Source: Annona cherimola (lineage: Eukaryota; Streptophyta; Magnoliopsida; Magnoliales; Annonaceae). Taken from it: a stretch of DNA of 64,000 bases. The notes under the pieces were generated by a model. It did not search any database and was not told where the DNA came from. It saw nothing but the letters and a program-made list of their open reading frames with translations. Location of the stretch: assembly GCA_030490835.1 (NCBI GenBank), contig CM059975.1:35496133-35560132 (forward strand). The letters run 5' to 3'. Position 1 is the first letter of the stretch. Each line of letters begins with the position of its first letter. This document shows, in pieces, positions 1 through 10,807 of this stretch. The translations under genes and the position numbers were made by a program.

Positions 1-750
1 ATCCATAAAAGGGCTCATCATCAAAATAATGATACGACAGCAAAGCAAGAGGGACATCCAAAAACTGTTTTTTCTGCATCTTTCATGAAATCAAAAGCAA
101 TTCACTAGTGCAGAATTGCTGCTGCTGGAAACAGGCACTTCGACCTAAAAAGTTTTAGGATTCCACATCACTGCTCGCAAAGCAAACTTCTAGCAACCCG
201 GCAGACGCCCCCAACATGGCCAAAAGGATCGGGAACTCAGAAACAGGGGGCAAACTTCTAGCAACCCAGCAGACGCCCCCAACATTCAAATTTGTTTTGG
301 ATTCGCGCTTTATGAGCCTTGAGAAATCCATCCTTTTCCGTGAACAACCCGCTGCTCCTCTCAACAAATCTGAATGTTGAGCAGTTGAGTTGCATCCATC
401 TTTGTAGAGTTCATGAATCTTTCATTAATGCTTGCATTTTTGCTTTGAATGGATTAAGAATCGGTTTGGGGTGAGTTGCAGTTCGTCTCCTATCTGTTTG
501 CCCCCTGTTTTTGAGTTCTCGATCCTTTTGGCCATGTTGGGGGCATCTACCGGGTTGCTGGAAGTTTTCTTTGCGAGCAGTGATGTGGAACCCTAAAACT
601 TTTTAGGTCGAAGAGCCTGTTTCCAGCAGCAGCAGTTCTGCACTTGTGAATTGCTTTTGATTTCATGAAAGATGTAGAAAAAACAGTTTCTAGATGTCCC
701 TCTTGCTTTGCTGTTGTATCATTATTTTGATGGTGAGTCCTTTTATGGAT
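1..750. repeat. Imperfect palindrome with 255-bp arms
   Basis: Bases 1-255 are the reverse complement of about 496-750 at roughly 94 % by eye (about 16 differences, mostly transitions). About 240 bp of unpaired centre lies between the arms. Base 1 pairs exactly with base 750, so the left arm may continue outside the window. The right arm ends where the gypsy integrase frame ends, which suggests a tail-to-tail duplication of the 3' part of that element. No 3' LTR is seen here. Confidence 0.85.
186..285 (+). repeat. Short direct repeat in palindrome arm and centre
   Basis: A 35-bp string beginning CAAACTTCTAGCAACCC and ending CGCCCCCAACAT occurs at about 187-221 and again at about 251-285, with one base different. 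The first copy is in the left arm and the second just inside the unpaired centre, so the centre formed partly by local duplication. Confidence 0.7.
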
Positions 751-2121
751 AGAATCTCTTGACATGGTCGGAACTTATGATTTCGGCCTTTTCGTCGTCT
801 CCAGATCTTGAAATGGCCAATGCTCCGTTTGACAATACTTTGGCTATAATCCACGGTCCTTCCCAATTAGGCCTAAACTTACCTCTCTTATCCGAAGGGT
901 GAACAAGTAGGATCCTCTTCATGACGAGGTTACCTTCCTGGAAGTTCTTAGACCTTACCGATCGGTTATAAGCCCGTGCCATTCGCCGTTGATATGCTTG
1001 AGTGTGGTGAAGGGCTTGAATTCTCTTTTCGTCAAGTAGATCCATCTGGGATTGACGTATTTGCATCCATTCCTCCATTTCCATTTCACTTTCCTTCAAT
1101 ATCCTCCAAGTTGGAATCTCTACTTCAATGGGTAGGACCGCTTCCATGCCGTAGGTCAAGGCATAGGGTGAGAATCTCGTAGTTCTTCGGATAGAGGTTC
1201 GGTATGCCCACAAGGCGTATGACAATTTTTCCGCTCAATCTCGATAGTTCTCCACCATTTTGCCAAGGATCTTGATCAAGGTCTTGTTGGCTCCTCTACG
1301 GCTCCGTTGGCTTGAGGGCGGTAGGGACTTGACTTATGATGTTGTATTTTGTATTGGGCTAGGAAGTCTTGAACCTTCTTACTGATGAAGACCGTTCCAT
1401 TGTCACTGATGATTGCTTGCGGGAGTCCGAACCTTGATAGAATGTTCCCTTTGATGAAGCGTATGACTTGTGCCGCATTGATAGTTGGGAAGGATGTTGC
1501 TTCAACCCATTTAGTGAAATACTCTATTGCCACCAATATGTATTCATGCCCGCTGATGGATTTAGGAGCTATCTTCCCGATTATATCTATTCTCCAAGTT
1601 GATAAGGGTCATGGGGTAGATAGGTAGTGCAATTACGATGCGGGTGAGTGTATCAAGTTCCCGTGCTCTTGGCATTTGAAGCATCTCCGCACATATTCCG
1701 AGCAATCTTTTTCCATTGAGATCCAATAGTAGCCTTGGCGCATTATCTTTTTTATCATCATGATCGCATTTATATGTGCTCTACAGTCCCCGTCATGGAT
1801 TTGGGTCATGACCTCTTTTGCTTCTTGCCGGTCAACATAACGTAATAGCATTTGGTTGTGAGACCGTTTGTATAATGTTGCCTCCTGTATTATGTAGGTA
1901 GAGGCTAGTCTTCGGATGGTTCTTCTTTCTGCGGGAGTGATGTGATCATCGAATGCTCGGTGCTCCAAAAACTGCTTTATGTCATGATACCATGGTTTTT
2001 CTTTTACTTTAGTTTCTTCGGCTTCAGCCGTTACTTTCAAGCAATATGCCGATTGTTGAGATGTTTGTACTATAATTTCTTGAGCTCCCTTCCCATATGG
2101 TATTTCAACCATAGATGCCAA
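743..2121 (-). pseudogene. Gypsy integrase (broken)
   Basis: This is the integrase end of the gypsy pol. It starts with the HHCC zinc-binding region (CRAH, then CFKCQ near 1690), followed by the catalytic core with WRIDIIGKI near 1590, SDNG near 1410 and SSPYRPQANGAVE near 1310. The C-terminal part (743-1225) has the GPWIIAKV and HVKRFYP blocks. It is broken by TAA at 1633-1635, TGA at 1609-1611, a frameshift near 1290, and TGA at 1235-1237 where the family has Trp. The protein would have inserted the cDNA into chromosomes; this copy cannot. Confidence 0.9.
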
Positions 2122-2550
2122 GGTTGCTAGTGCGTCCGCCCATTGGTTTTGAGCCCTTGGTGCGTAGGTGAAAAGCGACTTCTTCGAATGAGTAAACCAA
2201 GTGAGACAACGCCGTATGATAAGGTTTTAGCTTTTCATCTCGGGTCTCCCATTCTCCATTAGCTTGGTTGATTACTAATTGTGAGTCTCCATAAATTTGA
2301 AGTTTTCTTACCCCCAGCTTGTAGGCTTCCCGCACTCCGACTATGCAAGATTCATATTCGGTGATATTGTTTATGCACGAAAAAACCAACCTTCTTGATA
2401 TCATGATTGGGGCTTAGTCGGGAGAGCAAAGTACTACTCCTATTCCGTTACCCGAAGCATTCCATGCGCCATCAAAGTATAAGGTCCAAGCATCATTTTC
2501 TTCATCTTGTTCCACAAGTAGTATTTTTTCATCCGGGAAGTCTTCTTGTA
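2105..2550 (-). pseudogene. Archaeal-type RNase H domain of the gypsy pol
   Basis: Reading WTLYFDGAWN near 2490, then TEYESCI near 2360 and YGDSQLVINQ near 2290, this is a second RNase H with the D, E, D pattern of the archaeal-type enzyme found in Tat-lineage plant elements. It lies between the normal RT/RNase H and integrase. An in-frame TAA at 2414-2416 follows LCSPD. A single-base shift in a run of four A (plus strand 2171-2174) moves the end of the domain out of the integrase frame. Confidence 0.85.
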
Positions 2551-3792
2551 GCGGTTGGTAGTCCGGGAGCGCCTGGGCGGCTAGGTAGTCCGCTACAACT
2601 TGTCCCTTGATGGCTTTCCTCGTGACATATACTATATCAAACTCCGTGAGGAGCAATTGCCATCGAGCCAGTTTTCCCGTCAACACAGTCTTTTGACAAA
2701 GATACTTCAAAGGATCCATCTTGGTGATGAGCAATATGGTTCGAGACATGATATATTGCCTTAACTTTTGCACAGCCCATACAAGGGACAAACATCCTTT
2801 TCAATTTCTGGATATTTGACTTCCGTCGGGGTATATTTTTTGCTTAGATAGTATATGGCTTGTTCCTTCCATCCCGATTCATTCGGTTGTCCTAGTACCG
2901 CTCCCAATGCCGTTGAAGTAACTGAGAGGTACAACAACAAGGGACCTTCCGCTCTAGGCGGCACCAAGATTGGAGGATTAACCAAGTAGGCTTTGATTTT
3001 TTCGAAGGCGATTTGACAATCTTCACTCCATTCTTTGGGAGAGTCTTTCCTTAGCAATTTGAAAATTGGTTCACAAGTGGATGCCAAACGGGCTATGAAC
3101 CGACTAATATATTGGAGTTTGCTCAATAATCCTCTTATCTCTTTTTCGGTCGTGGGAGGCGGCATGCTTAGTATTGCCTTGACTTTTCCCGGGTCCACCT
3201 CAATTCCTTTTTCACTAAAGATGAATCCGAGCAAGCGCCCCTTTTGAGCACCAAAGATGCATTTTTGCGGGTTGAACCTTAGTTGAAATTTCTCCATCCT
3301 ATTGAACAATTTCTCCAAATCTCTTAGATGATCTTCAAAGGTGTAGGACCGAACTATCATGTCGTCCACGTAGACCTCAATTTTTTTACTCATCATGTCG
3401 TGGAAGATGGTCGTCATGGTACGTTGATATGTGGCTCCGGCATTCTTCAAACCAAATGTCATTACTTTATAGAAAAATGTCCCCCAAGGAGTAATGAAAG
3501 AGGTTTTTTCTCTGTCTTCTTCGGCGATTTTGATTTGATTATACCCGGAGAATCCGTCCATAAAGGAGAACCATGTATGGCCCGCCGTGTTGTCTATCAG
3601 CGCATCGATATGAGGTAGTGGAAAGTCATCTTTCGGGCTAGCCTTGTTGAGATCTCTATAGTCAATGCACATTCGGACTTTTCCATCCTTCTTGGGCACG
3701 GGAACAATATTTGCTAGCCATTGTGGATAGTACGATACAATCAAGAATCTGACATTGTATTGCTTAATCACTTCATCTCTTATCTTGGGTAT
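2414..3792 (-). pseudogene. Gypsy reverse transcriptase and RNase H
   Basis: The long frame 2761-3771 carries RT blocks in order: PVPKKDGKVRMCIDYRDLN, FMDGFSGYNQI, FGLKNAGATYQR and the catalytic YVDDMIV. It is followed by the RNase H connection with LLLYLSVT and AIYYLSKK. The frame shifts near 2785-2795 and continues as 2791-2414 (SLVWAVQKLRQYI, then the tether region). The RT start is cut off by the LTR inserted at 3793. The RT core motifs are intact even though the whole polyprotein is not. Confidence 0.92.
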
Positions 3793-5568
3793 TGTAACAC
3801 ACCATTCCTAGAATTACTCAAGAACTAGTCAATGAGTACTACACAATCTAAGAAAAATTCGGCAGCATCCCCCCATAACATACAAGGGGTAATATGGAAT
3901 ACATGACCTGATATTCATAACATTTCAATTTGTAACATTCAATCCTATTTATATATTTGCATCTTCATATAATAAGGACATTCATATAGAAGGAAAATCA
4001 TTAAATATTTCCCTTACACATCAAGCAAATATAATAATCATGCATATGTGCATCAACAAGGATTATAATCCAATCTGAAATACCAAATACATTATAGTTG
4101 TCAAAGCGAATCCGCCTAAATAATTGTCTACATATATGATTATCAAAAAGAGCACAAATTTAAAAGAACTGAAATTTACATATTGTGCTATGGTCTCTCA
4201 TGTTTGATCTTCAACTTGTCTCATCTTTAAGTTCACCATCTGGCCTGTGATCTAAAAGCATAATAACAAACGATATTAGTCTAAATAGACCCAGTAAGTA
4301 GATAGTGGTTAGCACAAAGTGGAAATAAGTATAATGATGGATACTCATATAGTGATGAAGCTAATACATATGGGTCCAATACCCACTCCCAAGACCGTAT
4401 GCATATAACCATACACAAATTGAACAACACAACCAGTCATCTACTCATGTCCATCAAGGGCCATGAACAACCCTCTCCTCATGTCAATCAGGGGCCATGA
4501 ACAACCCTTACAACCAACTATTTGAGATAACACATCATACTTAACAGACAATGAAACATGTCGCAAACCACGCATACAACATCAACACAATTCAAATTCA
4601 ACACATAGATCTGTCACACAAGCATTTTATCAAACACATGATAGGTGCGAAATGAAAGAACCTTCAATTCATACTCTCGATTGGGGCAAATCAATTCACG
4701 TCACATTTCAACAATATAAAAACTGCTAAGAAGTCTTTTACATCATAGAAATCGCACATTCAAAGTAAATTCTCCATGAACCCTAACTATTACGAACCCT
4801 ATGCCTAATACCATGGAGTCGTCAGGCGCTACACATTCCCTCTAGCCTCACATCGCGTTTAACATAAAATTTCATTACTAAATTGAGAAGGGGCGACATC
4901 TACTTACCTTGACTGTGATTTCTCCCAAAACAGCGACCCTAGATGTGGATTGCAGAGATTCAGAGCCTTGGAGCTTCCTGGACTAGGATCTATGACTTTC
5001 AAGGAAGTTGGTATAGTTTCCCTCAAGAGATCACGTGTGGTTCGAACTGAGTGGAAGAGAAAGTAGAGGAGGAGCGAAGAACCAGAAGAGGAGAAGAAGA
5101 AAACGCAATCGGGCGCGAAATGGGAAATGAAGCCCTAGAGCGCGGGCCGCTTATGTTAATTGAATCTATTGAGTCGGGTCCGGGCATGGGTCGGGTCCAG
5201 TCGCAATTAGTAATTTAATTTCCCGCTCCTACAACTTAATAATTAAAAATTTCTTCGGGGGCGCTGCCCCCTTGACCCCCACGACCTGACCGGTCAGGTC
5301 GAACCCCGTACCTACTCTGCAAAGGGGAAAAATAGTTATAGTGCTTAACAATGATACACTAATCATACACATTTAAATTTATACTCAGTGTGCTAAGATC
5401 ATAATACATTCATATATGCACTATATGTTCCTTAGATACTATATTCATATATGTTATGCATCCATTAACATTATAAACTCCTAGTGGCATGTTCATAAAT
5501 TATCTCATAAATAGAGAAGGGTTATAATGAAAATAAAATAAAATAAAATACCTGGTCCTTACAGGTAT
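3788..5568 (-). mobile_element. Solo LTR X1 (1771 bp) inside gypsy pol
   Basis: Element 3793-5563 begins TGTAAC and ends TTACA on the plus strand. It is flanked by an exact 5-bp duplication, ggtat, at 3788-3792 and 5564-5568. It interrupts the polyprotein between the protease/linker part and RT. No coding frame or internal domain is seen. A reverse-complement relative is X2 at 34270-35994. TG...CA ends plus a 5-bp duplication and no interior are the marks of a solo LTR left by recombination. It holds the perfect 18-bp palindrome GACCTGACCGGTCAGGTC near 5283-5300. Confidence 0.88.
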
Positions 5569-5853
5569 CCATTCCGGTTTGAGCCTCCTTAGTTTTTGCT
5601 TTACCGATTTGTCACCGGCCTTTATTGGGAGTTGATGAGTAATTAGATTTTCGTCAAGTCCGGGCATATTTTCGTAAGAGAAGGCAAAGTTGATTAGCCG
5701 AGGCTTGAGAAAGGCGAGTATTTGATTCCTTTCTTCTGTGGATAAGTTTTTTCCAATACGAAGACATTTGGGTAACTCGGAAGTTCCCAAGTTGACGATC
5801 TCGTAGTCCAAAGTCGCGTCTTTGCTTTCATACCTTTCTATGTTGCCGCACAA
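5569..5853 (-). pseudogene. Gypsy pol linker between protease and RT
   Basis: Frame containing LPKCLRIGKNLSTEERNQI and then the QKLRRLKPE block that normally precedes RT in Tat-lineage pol. The open frame runs on past 5563 into the inserted LTR, so the last residues (5500-5563) are LTR sequence read by chance. This places the LTR insertion just upstream of the RT fingers. Confidence 0.85.
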
Positions 5854-5874
5854 CTCCTCATCAACTCTACTATC

Positions 5875-7068
5875 TTATGAGATTTCTAGCAATTCGTGGG
5901 ACCAGCGAATGCTGACCCACATCTCCATCTCCGTTTGTTTCTTTTTCTTTTGAATGGGCGCCAGATGCGTGATGTGATTGCTAGAACCGAGTCTTGAGCA
6001 GGTTGGCATAACATACCAATTTTTGGCTTGTCTTGGCACAATGACATTTTTTTCATGCGGGCAATTATGAGCTATCATTAAGACTTCTCGAGCCTTTAAT
6101 GCTTCGGGTAGTATGTACCCCACGCTTATGAACCGAGTTGCTTTGTTGGATTTCTTGAACTTTTCTTCCTCGGGCCTATATCTGAGACCCCACTTGTTGT
6201 TTTTTTGTTGAGGATTGAGCAACACCGTCTTTCCTCTGTGTTTGATGTTGAATCGTATTGTCTGTCTCTCTGCTGGAGGTATGACGTAGTGGAGTGGGAG
6301 TCTTTGCTTTGAAGGGATGTGATGGACTTCATGCATGTCATCCATCTTGAAAGGGAGAGGATCCGTAGATTCATATACTTCAATAAGTGGGACTTCATGA
6401 CAATTTTCAAATTCTGCCGGGATGACAATCTCGGGGTCGGCTTCGATGACCACTAGCCGTCCCGCCGATATGTACTTTAGCTTTTGATGGAGAGAGGACG
6501 GGATGACCCCCGTTCGGTGCAACCAAGGTTTTCCCAATAACATGTTGAAAGATGCCGGGATGTCCAAGACTTGAAAAATAACGACCATGGTGTCGGGTCC
6601 CACTTGGATTTCTATGTCTAGCTCTCCCAATACAGTCTTTTGAGAGTTATCAAAGTCTCTTACATGGAAGTTGCTCGGTCTCATTTGATCCGTTGGGATT
6701 CCAAGCCTCTTGATTGTTCGCAGTGGACAAACATTAAGACTTGCGCCGTTGTCGATGGTTACCAAAGGGATCTTCAAATCTTTGTACCCGACTGTGATGC
6801 TTAGGGAGTGTCCATGGTTGCGCCCTTCCGCAGGAAGCTCTTCATCAATGAATGTGATGGCATTGGGTGCCATTATTTGCCCGATCATGTGAGCCACCGC
6901 GTCGGGAGTTACCTCCGTGGTTATGTGAGCTTCGCTTAGCACTTTGGTAAAAGCCTCCCTGTGCTTTGTTGAGGTGCATAACAACTCCCATATGGATATT
7001 TGAGTCGGCAAAGACTTGAGTTGTGAGGCAACATTATATGGTGGTTCCTTCTCCGGGTTGGTGATCAC
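5875..7068 (-). pseudogene. Gypsy gag-pol: aspartic protease region
   Basis: A 397-residue open frame. The protease active site is read as IDNGASLNVCPL around 6735-6770, with DNG in place of the more common DTG/DSG; this form is usual in Tat-type plant elements. It is followed by the flap and GKPWLHRTG near 6515-6540. In life it would cleave the gag-pol polyprotein. It joins gag (7233-8770) upstream through 7070-7232, where the frame is broken, and the RT part downstream, where the LTR is inserted. Confidence 0.88.
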
Positions 7069-7232
7069 GTTGCGAGTCGGTTCTCATCGGTAGACTCGGC
7101 CATTAGGATAAATATTGCCTATCTCCGAGCATTGAGGATATTCCCATGGGACCCTATGTGAGTCATATGTTGGCTTCGGCTTGGCCGCTAGTACCACGGG
7201 CTCTTGATAAGTAGGAGCAATCTTCAAGTTGT

Positions 7233-8770
7233 TCACAGCTGGCAACACGAGGTAGTCTTGGTCATGCCCTTCTTGAGGCTTATGGACATTTCGGGGAGCT
7301 GCTCCTTGTATGTGATAGTTTCTTTCTTAGCCCGTTGTAGAGTGATCATGTAGGCTTCATGACTTGGCCGTGCGGGTCCTCTTGCAACTTCGATGAAGTT
7401 TATGTTCGTCGCATTGGGATTCCTTGGTTCATGCATAGGTAGGGGATTTTGGATCACATCCTCATGAGAGTTGGGTGAAATTTTGATTTTTCCCTCATCT
7501 ATTAAGTCTTGAATGACATGTTTGAAGGTAAAACATCTTTCGGTGGTGTGGCCTCTCCCTTGGTGATAGGCACAAAATTCATTTTCTCGGTAGTTCTTAG
7601 GAAGGGGATTGGGTGGAGGTTTTGGAGCTAGAGGTGCAAGCATATTTTTTTGGATGAGCATGTTGAGGACGTCGGTGTAAGATTGGGCGAGAGATGTAAA
7701 ATCTATGTGTGCTTTTCTTTAAAAAGGCTTAGGGGTGGTGTCTATGGCATTTACGTCTGGGGTCTTCGAAGAATTACCATTTTTAGGTTCTTGCTTCCTT
7801 CGAGTTGTGTTCCCTTGGTAAGGCCATGGAGAGATGGTGTCATGTTTGATTTCCGCCTCCACTTGGTCCCCGGCTTGGAGGAGTTGAGTGAAGTTGACTA
7901 AGGGTGAGAGATGAGGTATGCCGAGATGCTCGGGTGTGCAGAGTTGATGATGATGGAGATTTGCTCATCCAAAGGCAACGGGCTCTTCATTTTTGCCGCC
8001 AATGCCCGCCATCTAGCAACATACTCGGAGAATGTTTCATCCCCCTTTTGTTTTAGTGCTTCGAGATCGGCCCTTTTGGGAGCCATGTTTAGCTTGTAGG
8101 AGAAGCGGTCCATGAAGGCCAAGGAGAGTTGTTCCTATGTCTTAATCAACCGGCAATCAAGTGATGTGTACCACTCCAAGGCGTCCTTCTTTAGGCTATG
8201 TTGGAATAGCCTTATCAAGACTTCTTCGCTTTTCACTAAGGGGTACAGGATGCCGCAAAAGGCCTTGAGATGAGCCCTCGGGCATGAGTCTCCTTCATAT
8301 GCAGGTAGAGCCGGTATCTTGAACTTCTCGGGGAGCTTGGTATCGGGGAATGAGCATAGATCTTCTATTTTGGCTGAGGGTAGGCCCTCCCCTTGATGTT
8401 GTCGGATTCGCTCCTCCATTTCATTTAGTTGGCTCTGGAGTTGGTTCTTGAGGTCTTGGATTTCATTGCGGCCTTGTTCTAAGACCACCTCCTCTTCTTT
8501 ATAATGATTGTTCCGTGATTTGTGGGAAGATGGTTGAGGTCCACCGTCTTGCTCCGTGTTCGGGTTTTGAGAACAAAATGGCGGTGTAGCCGTGTTTTGA
8601 CTGCCTATTAGAGGTGGCCCCGTGTTGGATAGGACCTCCTCTAGCTTTTGCATTCTTTTGTCCATTGCCACCATGTAGGCTTCAATGGACTGCTTGAACT
8701 GGTGATACCGATCTTCATGGTGTGAGGATTGCTCGGACTCCATCCTGGCCACTCTCGATCTAGTAACCAC
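7233..8770 (-). pseudogene. Gypsy gag
   Basis: Three pieces of one gag. 8135-8770 has a coiled-coil-like N-terminal part (QLQSQLNEMEERI) and the retrotransposon gag core (LPEKFKIPALPAYEGDSCP, ALEWYTSL). 7898-8122 continues it (KRADLEALKQKGDETFSEYV) after an in-frame TAG at 8135-8137 that replaces the usual Trp. 7233-7661 holds the knuckle-like CAYHQGRGHTTERC. The 8770 start is a GTG; the first ATG is at 8741. A degenerate stretch lies between 7661 and 7898. Confidence 0.87.
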
Positions 8771-8829
8771 GGGGCTTCAATCCACGGTTGTCTTGCCTTG
8801 CCTTCGAGCTATGGTAAAAAACCTGAACA

Positions 8830-9848
8830 ATCAATAAAAGAGATTAGTACTTGTAAACAAATAACAAGGAGATCAACCTTCGGATGGATGTTTGCAAGTC
8901 CAGGTCCTTTTGTGTTCTTTGCAAATTTTATGTGTTTTAAGTTCCACGCTTGAGAATGTTCGAGGTCCACGGGTTCTTATTTGCCTAAGGCACCTCTGGA
9001 AATGTGACCAGTTCGCTTGAAGCGTTTATGGAAAAAGGACCAGTTCTCTTGAAGCGTGTCTGGAAGAATGACCAGTTTGCTTGAAGAGTTTATGGAGGGA
9101 AGACCAGTTCGCTTGAAGCGTTTCTAGAAGTGTGACCAAAAAATACCCAGGTTATGGAAAAAAACGTGATTTTTATGCCGGATTTTTTTTAGCGTTAATC
9201 GATTTCAGGTTTGCTAGAGGTCGTTCCTTTAAGTTCGTTTCATGTTCCTGGTCAGTTACAAATCGTTGTTCAACGGTTCTCTCCCTTTGCAGGTTCTTTG
9301 CTGTTCAAGAGCCGAACGCCTCTGGACCTAAAAACTTGTCAGGTTTCTGCGTGATTTGGGCAGAAACGCCAGAAACTCACTGCCGAAAGACGGAAAAGCT
9401 CCGGGAACTCGCTGTTCAGCTAGGAAGAAGCTCTAATCTTCAGCTTTTTGTCCCCCTTGCGCCAATGTATACTAGCAACGTCGTCCCTAGTGGAGTGGCC
9501 AAGCTGTAGCACTGGCCACGAGCGTTACGATGGGCTCGAAATGGTTTCCCGGGCATTGGAAATCTGGATCGTGTTGGACAACAATGTGGGCTTAGTTTTC
9601 TTGCATCCACATGGGGTAAAACGCGTTAGGATTCACGATTTTTAGATAAATCTGGCATATGGACGTTTTCTCTTGATTTCGGTAGCATAATGGCTAAGAC
9701 GGGGCTTTCCGTACATGGATCAAGTCACAAATCCGGCAGCATAACGGTAGCGTATTATGCTGGAATCCGTGGACCCGCATGCACCCACCTTGCCGGGGCG
9801 TTAACTCAAACATGCACACACAAAAATAAAGAAAAACAGAGTCGCCAC
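8830..9848 (-). other. Gypsy 5' leader and primer-binding site
   Basis: About 1 kb between gag and the 5' LTR with no convincing frame. Next to the LTR, one base in, the minus strand reads TGGCGACTC (9847-9839), which looks like the tRNA-Arg-type primer site described for Tat/Ogre elements; only the first nine bases fit. The leader carries the 32-bp repeat array listed separately. Confidence 0.6.
9006..9133. repeat. Four exact-period 32-bp tandem repeats
   Basis: Units start at 9006, 9038, 9070 and 9102, each beginning GACCAGTT and containing CTTGAAG. A fifth unit breaks off at 9134. The period is exactly 32 bp although the units differ at several bases. The array lies in the untranslated leader of the gypsy element. 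Confidence 0.9.
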
Positions 9849-10152
9849 TGATCTTTAAAGGGAGATCAGCTCCTGTTTAATGAAATAAGGAACTAGTCGT
9901 ACAGAGTCCCGGCTCCGGCCTTCGGATTGAAGCAAATATGGTTAAATCTGCCAACCCGAGGCGGTTTACACGGCGTAAAAGGGGGAAAATAAAAGACTTG
10001 AGAGAATGGAAGAGATGAAAAAGGGGGACGTGGAAGAGAAGCGTGGAGCTTGTAGAGCGAAAAAACTAAGACGCCGGGATTTTGCTGCAGACTCCCGTCT
10101 TCCCCTTTGGGATGCCTCTCCAAGTGTGTCTCAAGTGAGGGGGGCGCTCCTC

Positions 10153-10164
10153 CTTTTATAGATG
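10153..10164 (-). promoter_or_regulatory. TATA box of the gypsy LTR
   Basis: The minus strand reads CTATAAAAGGAGG here, about 650 bp into the LTR and about 300 bp before its end, the normal U3/R layout. Confidence 0.6.
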
Positions 10165-10187
10165 TTGGAGTGGGTTTTGGGCCACTT

Positions 10188-10450
10188 GGGGTCATGGACT
10201 TGGTTCAGGGGCTTGAACTTGAGGTGGGATCATGGGCTTTGGGCCTCTTGAAGGATTGGACTTGGTCCATGGGCTTGAGCTTGAAGTGAGAGCATGGGCT
10301 TTGGGCCACTTGAGGTGTTGGACTTGGTCCATGGGCTTGAGCTTGATGGGCTAGAGCTTGAGGTGAGAGTATGGGTCTTGGGCCTCTTGAGATGTTGGAC
10401 TTGGTCCATGGTCTTGAGTTTAGTGGGCTTGAGCTTGGCTAAGCTCGTTG
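10188..10450. repeat. About 62-bp minisatellite in the gypsy LTR
   Basis: The phrase GGACTTGGTCCATGGGCTTG recurs with starts near 10197, 10258, 10320 and 10397, linked by variants of GGGCTTTGGGCCTCTTGA. Periods are about 61-62, 62 and 77 bp. Weaker, shorter variants (GGGCTTGAGCTTGG) continue to about 10560. This is upstream of the LTR TATA box, in U3. Confidence 0.75.
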
Positions 10451-10807
10451 TTTTGGGTGGGCCGTTGTAGAGGCCCAAAGTTGTGGAAAAGCCTGCTTCT
10501 GAGGCTTGGTGGACTTGATTTATTAGGCTAGAGCTTGGCTAAGCCCGTTTGTTGTGTCTAGTGAGTTGATCTTGATGGGCTGCATTGTGGAGCCCGTTGA
10601 GGTGGCCTGTAGGAGCTTCACTCTGTTTGGGCCGGACCTAGTTTGTTGAAAAAGCCTGCTTCGAGGCTTGGTGAAGCTTCGCTCTCGTGAGCTGAGTGCG
10701 GAAGGGCCCGCTTAGCTGGCTTGAACTTCCTTTTTGTCTTCAATTTGCTTGGGATTGGACCTTGTTTCATTTTTTCCATCTTTGGGCCCAATGGTGGGGT
10801 GTCAACA

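Larger units (their letters stand above)
743..10807 (-). mobile_element. Ty3/gypsy retrotransposon, Tat lineage, decayed
   Basis: Reading on the minus strand the order is 5' LTR (10807-9849), primer-binding site, long leader, gag, protease, RT, RNase H, a second archaeal-type RNase H, integrase. RT before integrase marks Ty3/gypsy. The extra RNase H and the DNG form of the protease active site are typical of the Tat/Ogre group. The 3' LTR is not in the window. Several nonsense codons and frameshifts and a nested 1.77-kb LTR in pol show that this copy is dead. Confidence 0.9.
9849..10807 (-). mobile_element. 5' LTR of the gypsy element (959 bp)
   Basis: On the minus strand it starts TGTTGACACCCC at 10807 and ends GATCA at 9849, one base before the primer site. 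The flank 10808-10812 (agtag) would be one half of the target duplication; its partner is outside the window. A TATAAAAGG box lies at about 10155-10163 on the minus strand, which orients the LTR and places the transcript start near 10125. Confidence 0.78.

Noticed and set aside
3793..5563. An intron in the gypsy pol instead of an LTR
   Set aside because: TG...CA ends, a 5-bp duplication and a second copy elsewhere show a mobile element.
10107..10478. Short frames in the gypsy LTR with repeated SSS and TKSN words
   Set aside because: Translations of the 62-bp minisatellite.
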